The notes beneath the pieces are model-generated. The model did no database searches and had not been told where the DNA came from. It worked only from the letters and a program-made list of their open reading frames with translations. Of a stretch of 64,000 nucleotides of DNA, positions 1 through 11,900 are shown in pieces; position 1 is the first letter of the stretch; every line of letters starts with the position of its first letter. The stretch lies in contig JAKJHU010000062.1 in NCBI GenBank assembly GCA_022316685.1, positions 558,001 to 622,000 on the forward strand, written 5' to 3'. Made by a program: the position numbers and the translations under genes. The stretch is from Progne subis subis. Taxonomy: Eukaryota; Chordata; Aves; Passeriformes; Hirundinidae.

Positions 1-1394
1 AAAAGTGTGTTTCAACATTATTCAGTAATTCCTGCACACTGGGAAATGAACAGGAAGACAGAATTATCCAACTAATCCAGTGCCTTAATGCATTAGAGCT
101 AGGTCACTTCTTAGGGTCGGCGTCTGGGGAGAGATTTTTATTACCTGGCTGGAGTTGCACTTATGCTGTTTCCAGGAAAAGTCCTTAACTCTGAGTGCAA
201 GGATGCTGTCCAGTGAATGCAGCAGTGTTCCCTTTAGTCCAAAGGCAGAACACAACTGTAGCAGCTCTGAGGGACCTTCCTGCTACCTCTGCCACAGATG
301 TTTTTCCACCTCTATCAGATAGGCAACCCACGATGTTCTGCTTCTTCTGTCATCTCCATTGTCCTTGTATCCAAGCCAAGTTTCTTCCTAAATCCTCAGA
401 ACACCTTGGTGCTGTTATTTACATTTGGGGGCTAAGCAGAGACCAAGTTACAAATTTTTCAGTGTCTCACCAGTGAGTCAGACCATTTGGCTTTTTAAGA
501 CAAAAGCGAAAAGAGCTCAGTAAACAATCCCAGCACTACAAGGGGGAAGAAAACCGAACTGAACTCCCTCAGCCATCCTTTCTCCTCCTGACAATATCCA
601 ATTCTAATTGCAGATAATACACAGATGGTGATAGCTTGCACTGTTTGATTCTCTTCTCTTAGGTGCAGGTTCACCTTGCAAACACGAACGGTGGGATGCT
701 GCCACAATGGATTTGCCTAAAAAACCCAGCTTCAATAAAATATTCTGAGAAGAATTTGTACTCTTGCCTGCAGCCAGAGGAGCAGTTCAGTCCCATATAT
801 ACACAGAAATTATCTGAGGGAGAGGAGATGCTTAATCAAGAGCCAAAGAAGAGAAATTCTTCCCCAAAACATCTTTCAGCCCCGGCACCTTTCCAGGTGA
901 TCAGAGCTAAACCTCAGCTTTTAAACTGATTTGTACAAACCATTTTTTTCAAACAAAAAGTTTTAAGTTGCTCAGTCAAACATTTTTTGTTAAAAGACTT
1001 TTTGAACTGAAGTTTTGGCTTTCTAATGAATGCTGGGGAGGAGTAGCAGAGAAAGAAGTGTAGGCTTGCTACAGAAAAATACATATTGCATCTGAAATTG
1101 GAAATCTCTTTTGATAACATGTTGTAGTTCAGGAACTTACTGTTGTTCACACTGTCTGAACTGGGCTCCTCAAACAGATTATATTTAACTATGCAAAAGT
1201 TTCGCAATTTTTATTATGAAATCTGCCCAGACAAACTGGAAACATAACAAAACCGATCTACAACTTCCAACAGTTTCTTTCTGTAGTGTTTTCAAACCAA
1301 ATTATTTATTACACAGGCAAACCTGTTCAGTTTTGTTATAAAACAAGTTTTTCACCATATTTTCTGTAAAAGCCAATAGCTTTCTATTAAAGCC

Positions 1395-1415
1395 AAAAAA
1401 AAAAAAAAAAAAAAA
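1395..1415. repeat. Poly(A) tract
   Basis: About 21 consecutive A, following AAAGCC. No retrocopy recognised next to it. Confidence 0.9.
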
Positions 1416-3640
1416 GGAAGATTTGCAGATTAGTTTATCCCACAGATGCTCAGCTGTAATCCATGCAGGGATTACTGGGAGTAAAACTCAAAGATTTTTA
1501 AAGCAAAGTCCAGCCCAGAATAAGTTAATAATCTGCTTTAATTAATTTAATCATCCCTTTGCCTAAGTTCAAGGGTCCAGGCTAATCATTTACACGAAGT
1601 TGCTTATTACAATGAATAATTTCAAGTATTTGGTGTTATGCAGATGAGATCCTGGTAAGGATGGGCAGAAGGATAGGAAGCTACTTACACTGAAAATGCA
1701 AGTTTACAAGAGGGTTTATTTGTTGTTTGGGAGGGGCGGGGCTGTTTGTGATTTTTTAACAGCTCATCCACCTGTACTAAGCTATTGTGATATTTCAGAG
1801 GCAATATTTTCAACATTGGCTAACAAACTCCACAGAGGTCTTTGAGCCCTTAAATTCATTTTATAATTTCATACATTAGAAACGTTTGCTCTCCACTTTT
1901 CAACAAAACCACTACAGTTGATAAATACGGACCAAATACCTTCTTGTCCCAAAATATCAACTAAGCCTGAATATTTAATCATACAAGCCTTTCATCTTTT
2001 AAAGACGACCAACTTAAAAATAAATTTGGTGGCGGTATTAAAAAAAAAAAAAAACAAAAAAACCCCCCACAACCCACCTTTTTTGTGCAGAACTGTGTTT
2101 AAAGTTCATCTAGAGAAAATATTTTCCCTACCTGCAATTTTGCTTTGATTTCAGAAGCTTCCTGCAGCCATACATTGAAGCATGCATAATTAACATATGG
2201 AAGGGATCTCAGAACATATTACCACATACTCTAAATATAATCAGCCATTGTGTATGATGTCATCTGACACTAATTCAGGCCCCTCACAGCAAGGCTGCCC
2301 TTTGAGCTCACACCATACTGGCCGCATGTGTCCAATCTGTCCCCATCTCCTGCCTCCTCCTCCAAAGGCTCACGGGAGCCTCGGTGTCACCTCCTGTGCC
2401 ACCCCTCCTGCACTGGGCACACAGCCCAGCTCCCTTCTCCAGCTGTGTTTGCTCTCCTGGAATGAGAACAGTTGAGGCACAGCATCACACCCACCAGAGA
2501 AACGTGCACCTCCTCGAGCTGGCAGAGGGCTCTCTTTCCTCCTGCCCGTTATCTTCTCGTCTGCAGCACAGCAATTCTGGGTTTTTTGTATTTTTTTGTA
2601 TTGTTTGAAATCAGGGAGCAGGCTCATTTGGGCCAGGATCCACAGACTGAATACTCGGCTTGCTTCTGACCACAGGTACAGATTACCTTGAACAAAACCA
2701 GCTTAATGATTGTGGCACCATTCTTAGTTATTTCCTTTGCTACCAGTTCTGCTGGAATTAATAGCAGTCGGTGAGCACTTGATGCTTTTGAAAAGCAATT
2801 GTTCTTATTAAGCAAATAAATATCGAGTGGGGAACTTATCTTTGGAGACTCATTTTTTGTAAACCTTGGCCTTACTCTGGCTGCTTTTGTTTTTCAGGCT
2901 AAACGAATTATAAGCATTATCCCACTGTTAATATCCACACCACTGCATGCCAGCATCAACAGATTCCACTGACAAGCTGTGTTTGGGTTTCCCCCCTCCC
3001 TCTGTCAAATATGCCAGTGCTTTAAAAACGTCCTCAAGTAATTGGAATTACTCACTCAAAATGGAACTGCTATAAACTTCCCTCTGTGTTGCAGATAATT
3101 AGTTCTGGGCATCTCGTCCATTATGCCTTTGGGCATTTTCTGCAGATGCCACCTAAAATTCCAGAAAATGTGCTTTTCAGTGAAGAATCACAGCAAACCG
3201 TCATGCCAGGGGCAGTAACAAGCCTGCTGACAGCTTCACAACTCTCCTTCATTCAAAGCAGTCCCGTGTTTTTTCAGCAGAGTTTTTTTTTTCCTCTGAA
3301 TACATTTCTCTTCCCACAAATAAGGGATTTGGAGAGCACAGCCTTGATAGACAAAACCCACACCCCATTTAACAGCACATGGAAGAAATGTTAACCCATC
3401 TCTAAAGCTTCTCCCTCTCATTCTCAAAAGTGTTATGCTGGTATAAATGAGCAGTAGTTCTATAACACCTTTTTTTTAAGTTTCCTACCTCATCCCATTG
3501 CAGCAGGCAGCAATAAATGGAACACAAGGAGAGCTTTTTTGCTTCTTATGCATGGAAGAATATTAAGTTTTAAAGGTTTTTTGGCACAACTAAAGGCTGA
3601 GCATGATTTAAAATAAATTCAGTGTTACCCAGCCCAACAT

Positions 3641-3667
3641 GATATATAATAATATATAATATATAAT
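3641..3667. repeat. AT-rich microsatellite (TATAATA units)
   Basis: Short imperfect TATAAT/ATATAAT array. Confidence 0.8.
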
Positions 3668-6600
3668 CTCACCCTCTTGTGATAGTGGCTATAGGAGCTA
3701 CATTATTTTATGATGTCAAACAATCACTAGAAAGAAACTGCAGCAATAACTCCTTTTTTTGGCATTGCATTCTGACAGTGCCAAGGTTTAAGAACACCCC
3801 AAACACAAAAGTCTCAGCTGTTTAGGGATGCCAACAAAGGTTAGGGCTCCATCCTGTTAGGCACCATATAGACCAGGACACAGATTTTTATCCCACCCAG
3901 GTTACACTCTGAAGTTACATAAGAGAAATTTTTGGAGATAGAGCACATAACTGTGATTTTACAAGAAAAAAAAAAAAAAAATCATATATGGATCAGCAAC
4001 TACAATTAGCAGCTTTAAACCTGGATGATCAGGCACAATTATTAATACAAAACCTTGGAAAACCCACCACCATTTATTCACCCAAAAATGAATCTAGGTG
4101 CCTGCTGAAAAAAATTCAGTTACATTCTCATTACCAGGTTTTGTCTGGGCTTGCAAGAGGGATGCTGGCAATATTTTGTGCTTGTGACACAAGCACAAAG
4201 TCATTTCTGCTCCCTACAGCGAGTTTATTAGTTCGGGTTTTTTTGTGTCCAGACAAAGGCTCTTTAGCCTTTCACTAACAGCTCTTAGAACTCCTTTGCT
4301 CTGCTGTTCACAACTTCTATTCAGCATGAGTGGATGGAAAACACATTGACTTAGAATTTGAAGCGTTGGCAGGAAACAAATCTATGTTTTATTGCTCTAA
4401 TGCATTCTAGACTACCTTGGAAGTAACCTAATCCACTTTTCATCTGCAAATCCTAACCTGGAGGCTCCCACAGTAGCCAAGGATGCCTAAAAGAGGTCCT
4501 CTAACAAAACCGTGTTTTTGTTAGATGGTGATTTGTCATCACAAAGAGGTGGTTGTTCCCCAGGAACAGACCTGTTAATGGAAAATGTGAAAAACCCCTC
4601 TACTGGTCTGCGTGGGGATCATACATCTCCAACAGATCAAATGAAAAAAATCCAACCCTCCAAAACCCAAACACGCCCATCTAAGTTTAAAAAGCGAAAT
4701 TTAAAATAAGTATGAACTGGGGAAAAAAAAAATCCAAACAAAGAACCCTTGAAATAAAACGCAGATCAGGCAGAAGATACCACACTAAAGACAAGGCAAA
4801 AGCAGAACCATAAAGACATAGGGAATCCTTTACTATTATGAAAATTTACTGAGTTTAGACATTGCCAATCTCTAAAACAATGGAAATAATTTAAAAAAAT
4901 TAGGTGAAGAAGCACAGAACAAAAATTAGGCCACTCTTAAAAAGAATATCCAGATCAGTTATCTCTAGAAAACCATTTCTTGTGTTATGAAAAGCAATAA
5001 TGGAGAGCTAGCCGAGCATTCTCATGGAATACTGTCAAAACTGTTCTGCTAATAATGTTTATGACACGCAATTAGTCATGAAGTCAAGGAGACACACAAT
5101 ATATAGTCCCAAACCACAAACACGCTGTCTGGAACAAAATGTCAGATGGAGAGATTGGTAAGATTCAGGACTGGCTTTAAAGACTCGTCTTGGCAACCCT
5201 GAACACCACTGGCAAGAGGCAAGCACAGAAGGAAGGCCACTATTGTTCTAGTTTATTGAACTTTTTAGCAGTGATGCTTGAAACGCCTCAGAAGAGTCTT
5301 ACAAGAATAGCAAGGGGAAAGGGAAAAGGCCCAATTTATTGCAGCTGAAGGATTTTTCCATAAAAGGCAGAAAGAGGTAGAAGAGAATGGGATGGTGCTG
5401 CCACCAAGGACGTGAAAAGGAGCGACAAACTTCTAAGCCGAAGCGGCAAAAAGTTAAGGTAGAGCCTGAGGAGCAGTTGTTTAAGCTTGATATTAAGTTT
5501 GGAAGGAAATCCTGCAGCTTGTTGAGGGACATGGAGCTTGGCACAGCCAATCTGGGATTGATTTCCACAGTTCCTGAGCCCACAGAAGGCTCCTGAACAA
5601 CTCTGTAACAGTACTCCCCTGCCTCAGCTTGCTCTACAGCTGTCCAGGCACTCAGTGCTCGCTGGAAATATTGGCCAAGTGCTTTTTTTGGGAGCCACAG
5701 AAGGGAACTGAAAACACACTCAGAATTTTTTTTTTTTCTTTTTTGTCCTAATATTTGTTATTTTGAATTCAGGTTCCGTAAGAAGAGCAACAAGCAGAAA
5801 TCAAGTTTCAAGGAAGCAGCCTGAACTAGGGAGAAAATACAACACGGCTTCCAAAGAAACTATATCAACAACCTTTCCATTTCATATATTTGGACAAATT
5901 TCACTGAGAGCTGGAGCAGAAAGGCATTCTTCAAAAGCCTTAACCCAATTCTCTCCAAATTTGGTCAAAAAGATTCCTAAATCGAATCACATTCGAAGGA
6001 AAGAAAAAAAGGAAGTAGAAAAAAACCCCAAAAAAACACCAACATAAACTGAATTACCACCACCCCACATTTCAAAGTCAGATATCTAGGCTGCATGTTC
6101 AGTTCTTCATTTTGCAGAACAGTGGTATTTACACTATCAGAGCCAGAATCAACAGTGGTTTTTGTTGGTTGTTTTTTTCCTCCTCTGGAGGAAAGGGAGC
6201 TGGTCAAGGCTATACTGGTCAAAGTCTGCAATATAGACTGAATCCGTCTGTGAATCCACTCTCCAAAGGAAAAAGAAAAGGATGAGGGGAAGGGGAGGAA
6301 ATAGAGCTGCCATTTCAAAATAAAGCCAAGAAGAAAAAAGGCTGCAGCACAGCCAGAGGTGCCGGACGCTGCTGCAAACAGTGACTGTGCAAGGAGCTCC
6401 GAGTCCAGGAACACTCCACAGGGACGGGGCAGGGAAGGTCGTGCTTCTCCCAGGGAGGAGCAAACCCTGGCACACATCTAAGGCAGCTCAGCACAGCAGG
6501 ATCCTGTCACCACAGGATGAGGATTCAGAGCGTGGCTATGCTGTCTTATCTAGCAAAGCCTCCTTTCCGGCTGACAGAGCTGCCCTCCAGGCTCTCCAAA

Positions 6601-8692
6601 GACGCAAGCTTCTTTGATTTGCAAAACTGTAAATGCTTGCTCTAATCTCAGCTTGTTTGAAAAATAAGCATACTTCCATCCCCGGTCTATCCTCTATCTT
6701 TCAAAATAATCTTGACAACACATACTGCCTGATAGAGTTGAAAGTGTCATAAATGTTTTTTTACAATCGAGTTATTTTCACAGTCAGGACAAACAACTAC
6801 TCGGAGCTGACCTCAGAGATCTCTCCCAAGTCTTTTAAAGGATCTCTGTTCATTTCAGCTGTGAAGAATAGCTCTGCCTTGGCTGCCAGGGCCAACAGCA
6901 ATTGCTCACAGCTGTAACAACTCCAGTGTGCAAGCGGTGTGAAAGCAAACCACTAATCCCAGGCCAGGGCTGTGCACCGAAAGCAGGGCATCGAGGGAAC
7001 CTTGCAGGAGTCTCATTCCTCTGAGGAAAGTACTCATAACTTAACTGGGCCCAGCAGGAGCCAAAGAAAAGAAAGCTCTGATCACAACTGCTGCTGCTGC
7101 TTCTTTCCCTGTCTCCAGCCCATGGGCAAACCCCTGGCACTGCAGACAGCGGCACTCCTGCCTGGAGCATTCCCAAGGAGTCTGCGTGGTCAGCTGTGCT
7201 GAGACTCAACTCCTGTTCCAAACCGTGCATGCCAGCAGAATGAAAAGAAAAATCATCTCTAACAAGAATCTCTTCTACCTCTTCAGGTTTTCTGCTAATC
7301 AGCATTCGAGCACAAGTCAGAGCCCCAGCCCTTCCCTTCCATGGGAAGCAGTGAGTAACAGGATTATTTCTAAGGCTGATAAGGAAAACAATGTCAAAGG
7401 CCCTAATGAACTGAGGAGTAGAGCACATGCAGGGGAACCCATAAAGAGAACACCTGGGTGCCCAGCGAGTGCTTCAATTTTCCACTTTTCATAGGTGAGC
7501 TTTAAAAATCAACCCTGCTCCAGACTATGTGGCTCTACCAAAACTCAGACAGTTTCTTGATTTGATCAGAACATTAACTGTTGCCTTTTCCTCGTTTCTG
7601 ATTGCTAATGCCATTAACAGATTAGCAGATTTAGGTGCAAAGCAGGCTAATTTTTCAAAGTGCAAACTCACCTTGCTCTTACAGGGGTGTACAGTATAGA
7701 CAACCCTTTCAGCTCCAGCACACACACTGAGGGAACAGCTCACGTGTAAAATGGCAGAAACGATGACAGCAGCTAAAAAACCACCTCAGGCAGGTGCTTC
7801 TCTGCAGGATGGGAGGTGCATTTTCCTCCGTGACATCTTGCAGCTACTGCAGTTATGGGGTTCTTCCAGAAAACGATTTTACTAACTCATCAAACCCTTT
7901 CCATTTACCTCTGAATGCTAGGAGAGCAAAAACAATCCTCTGAATCAACCACCCCACCCACATCCCACCAACACAGAGGACTTCACTCTCTGCCTTCAAG
8001 AAGAAAATAATTTGTTCCATAACTCAAACTTGCATTGCTTACAGTCCATCAGTTTTAGTATTTACCTGTTTGACCACTGTGATTACATTATCCCTACGTG
8101 CTCTTATCTACAGTGACAGCCTGCCAGAGATCTTTTTGACTGTAACTACTTTTATTTTATTTGAAGTATGGAAGAACTGGAGAGCTGTAATGGGTTCACA
8201 TTATGCCAGACACAGAAAAGAACAATAAAAACAGCACCTGTACTAAAGATTTCCCAGGTCAAAGTTATTTACCCAGTCTTTCCTTTGGGTTTAATTTTTG
8301 CCATCGATGAAACCCATTTATTTTATCCTTTTCGGATACTCAAATTTTTGTGTCTTCCACTTATACTTTCCTTTTTCTCTAGAAATGTACCTTATGTGAA
8401 ATGAGCATCCCTGCGTCCCCTTTCTTTAAAACTGTCAGAAATATATAAAATTAAGGTCTCTAAACCATTTACCTTTGCCCAGTAACTGGTAACAGCGATC
8501 AAAGAATGTTCTTAGTGAAGGATGGAATGTCTTAATCTCATCCCTTTTAAATCCATTAATGGTTTCAATGTTTCAGATATTATCATTACCTTTGTATTGG
8601 TCAGAGAATGCCAATCATGATTGCATTTGTGCTCTTGCATGGTGCTCTCAAGAAGGAATGAGCAAGATGGAGAGGGAGTTTTTGCCAGGAGA

Positions 8693-8960
8693 TGCAGTGG
8701 TGGGACAAGGGGGAATGGTTTAAACTGACAGAGTAGGCTTAGGTGGGATATTAGGAAGAAGTTCTTCCCTGTGGGCGTGGTGAGGCCATGGCACAGGGTG
8801 CCCAGAGAAGCTGTGGCTCCCTGGAAGTGTCCAAGGCTGGGCTGGATGGAGCCCTGAGCAACCTGATCAGGTGGAAGGTGTCCCTGCCCAGGGTAGGGGG
8901 ATGGAACTGAATGATCTTCAAGCTCCTTTTCAACCCAAACCATTCTGTGATTCTATGATT
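8693..8960 (+). mobile_element. CR1 LINE, 3'-terminal fragment
   Basis: A 5'-truncated CR1 retrotransposon end. Recognisable blocks are GATATTAGGAAGAAGTTCTT, TGCCCAGAGAAGCTGTGGCT, GGCTGGATGGAGCCCTGAG, GGAAGGTGTCCCTGCCCAG and the terminal CCAACCCAAACCATTCTGTG-like end followed by ATTCTATGAT-type units, which CR1 uses instead of poly(A). The type resembles the passerine CR1-J/Pass subfamilies. The ORFs overlapping it on the minus strand (8512-8943) are translations of the reverse of this repeat and not genes. Confidence 0.93.
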
Positions 8961-11900
8961 AATTCTGTGAACTTCTGGAACAGTACAGAACTCTCATTAG
9001 ACCTTCAGTCCAGCAACAACTAATTTGCTATAGAATGAGAGACAAGAGACCAGGTACAAGATTTTCTCATTGTTCTGGAAGACATTATTTGGTAAGGCAT
9101 GCCAAGCCACCAATTAGCTTTTAATTGCCAGCAGAGCAAAATACCAGAAGTATCTTGTCTCATAATAGAGAAATTCCAGCCTTACTTCCTTAGGATTCTC
9201 AGAATTCAGTATGTACAACAATTGTGATGTACAAAAGAAAAGGAAGCCATCTCCCACACAGCACATGGGGTCACACCTCTTCTATTTCAAGTGGTTCTGT
9301 TCCAGGGAACCCTTAAAGATCCTTGATGACTCAGTCTTTAGGAGTGTCTGAAAAATTCCTGCCAAATAAAAGAAACATGCACAGGTGCTGAGATATCTTG
9401 GGGCGGAATGCAGAAGGGACCCTGTCGAAGGGAAGGGCTGTCTTCTCAGCCCTTGCTTATTAGTTACTTGCATTTATATGCTATTATCCACCTTCATGAC
9501 TAATTAATCCATGAGGAAAAGAGAAGAAAACTCCATACCAGCCGAGGGTTGAGGTTTTTAAGAGACACTCATGTATGAGCAAGCTCTCCAAGTGGTTCAG
9601 AAATCCTGAATTAGAACTCATCCTGTTCAGATGAGTTTTCCCTCTCGAGCACTGAGTCACTGGAGAAGGTGAACTGATGGGAATGGAACAGCGAGGCAGA
9701 CACTTCACATCTTCCAGGTGCACAAACCAGAACAAGGATGAAATGTACAGAACGTGACTGACGTCACCGCCCAAAATTTGAAAGCGCAAATGGCGTAAAA
9801 CACCGGCAATCACGGACGTGTCTGCAGGCCCTTGGCTTCTTTGAAAGTATCAGGAATGAAAGGCAAACCTCTGTACTTTAAAAGAGCCTCCATCAAAGGT
9901 CCAAACACAGAGGATGACTAACTTCCTCCTGTGAAGAGAATCCTTAAAAGAAACCAGAAAAAGAGAGAGAGAAAACAGCCAAAGGACTTGCAGTACCAAG
10001 CTGTGTAGATTTACCTCACCTTTACAGGAGCAAAGATCAACAGGTCTGACAGATCGTCACAGAAATGAAGGTGAAATCTCCCTCAGATCTCGAGAACAGT
10101 AGAATGGAAAATAAGTGCAAAATTATCCTAGTGCTGTCAGCAAAACCTACTACCTATGGGAAGCCTCACCCACAGCACAGGGTGCCTTCTGTGGTTCTGC
10201 CACGTTAAATCTGTGAGTCTTAGTGGCTGGTGATGTGTTTAGAATCGCGCTAAAATATGCTCCTTGTCACAAGTTTTCTGTTGTTTTGGTTTGATTTTCT
10301 GAGAAATCCTGACGCAGAAGCCCTGCAGAAACTTGCCTGAGAGCGTGTTATGATATAGAAGGCGTCACACACACCACTGATAAAGACAGACAGATGTCCT
10401 CGGTTGTTACATTGATCACTCAGAGGATTTCTGAACGCTAAACTCAGGATGGCATCCATGAAAAGCCATTGCATACGTTGGAGTGCCAGCTATGGTTAGT
10501 GTAACCTGGAGACAAGATGACGTGATTGGAGCTGCAGGGAGCTCAGCAGTCTTTCAGGAGTCACACACAGGTAGATTTCCTCATGAAAATATTAGCACCT
10601 AATTGACCTCTAACATTTTTAAAAATGCAGGATGAACCCTCTCATACCAAATCCCTCAAGGATGTCTTCTCCCCACAGAGGGCATTAAGGGTGGATCTAC
10701 TCGGTTCCCTCAAGCACTGCAGTCAGGCACAGGAGCAAAAAAACATGTTAAAAAAAGCTTTTGCAGGAGCTTGATATATTCTGTCTGCTTTTCTTGGACA
10801 TGGTCAAGGTCTATACAGGTGTATGCCAGATGGGCATGGCTACACTTGTGTTGACAAGCACAATATTTCCAAGAGTTTTCTTGTTTTTCTTGGACAGCCT
10901 TCTAGAGAATGCCTAAGACTTCTGCCATGTACTTCATTAGATTCTGGAAAATTTTAAACTTCTCCGTAGAAGCCAGGAGAAGATGAGGATATTACAGCTG
11001 GGACTGGATGTTGTTCTGCTGGAGTTTGAGGTTTTTCTCCGTTCTGTCAGATAGCAGTGGGTTGGAGAAACAGAGCTGTGTGAGAAGATTTAATGCACCC
11101 TTTGAAGGTGAAGAGCTGTTCTTTGGAGGCCGTGGGCAGAGCTGGCTTGGGGGGCTAACAGGGAGCAGTGCAGCTGAGGGGTGAGAGGAGATGACAGCTC
11201 GTCCAGGACCAGAAACACCAGAAGCTGCATGAGGAAAAGATCCTGTGCAGTTCTTGCTGCAACTTCTGGGCTCTTTTCTGGAACTTGGGCAGCAGGGAGA
11301 GAAAATTCTGGCAGGAGGAAAACCAAAAGGTGCATTCACAAGCAGGAGAGAAATAATTCTTTCTGTGATGTGCTGGGACCACCACCCTGAGGTCAATTCT
11401 CCACAGTTCAAAAGCCATTCTGTCCCAGTCCTGCACTGCCTCACTGGTTTATTTCTAGTCATCTCCAGACACAAAAATGAAGTGCAAGGTATTAAATTTA
11501 ACATTCCTTACCCACATTGGTCTAGGTAGGTTTGGTGGCAGATTTCAGGAGTAGCATCCAGTCCAGCCTTCACAGCTGGCTCTATTTCCCAGACACCTAA
11601 CACTCATTTGGGAGTTCTTTGTACATCATATTCCATAAAAAAATACATACAAAAATAGCTGTAGAGGCAAACAACTTGAATAAAAGCTAAAACCCCTGAG
11701 CTCTGGACCAGCATTGAGATTGATGTGCAATAGAGGAAAATGCCACAGGAAGGAAGGTACTGTCTGTGTATCAACACAGGCAAGTCAGACAGGAGCTTAT
11801 TCCTTGCAGCAGGAAGAGATCCTGCTCTTGCAATGATCCTTTTGTCTCTTCTCATTCCTGGCAGAAGCCACCCATATCTTTATTGCACAATTTTTAATGC

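Larger units (their letters stand above)
1..8692. other. Intergenic sequence, no gene recognised
   Basis: Non-coding by eye. ORFs of up to 192 codons occur (minus 6850-7428, minus 5977-6477) but show no domain, no splice-linked partner, and compositions that follow local T- or C-rich DNA. A GC-richer patch lies at about 2280-2560. Apart from the listed A-tract and AT repeat I see no mobile element. Confidence 0.7.

Noticed and set aside
1730..1745. GC-box-like GGGAGGGGCGGGGCTG
   Set aside because: Isolated Sp1-type motif with no CpG island, no initiator and no downstream gene.
6850..7428. 192-codon minus-strand ORF
   Set aside because: No recognisable domain or conserved motif, and overlapping ORFs on the opposite strand are equally open. 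Treated as chance.
8512..8943. 143-codon minus-strand ORF
   Set aside because: Much of it is the reverse complement of the CR1 3' end at 8693-8960, so it is a repeat artefact.
10992..11504. 170-codon minus-strand ORF
   Set aside because: Most of it has unremarkable Ser/Pro-rich composition with no known domain. Only its end is coiled-coil-like, and that is reported separately as a weak finding.
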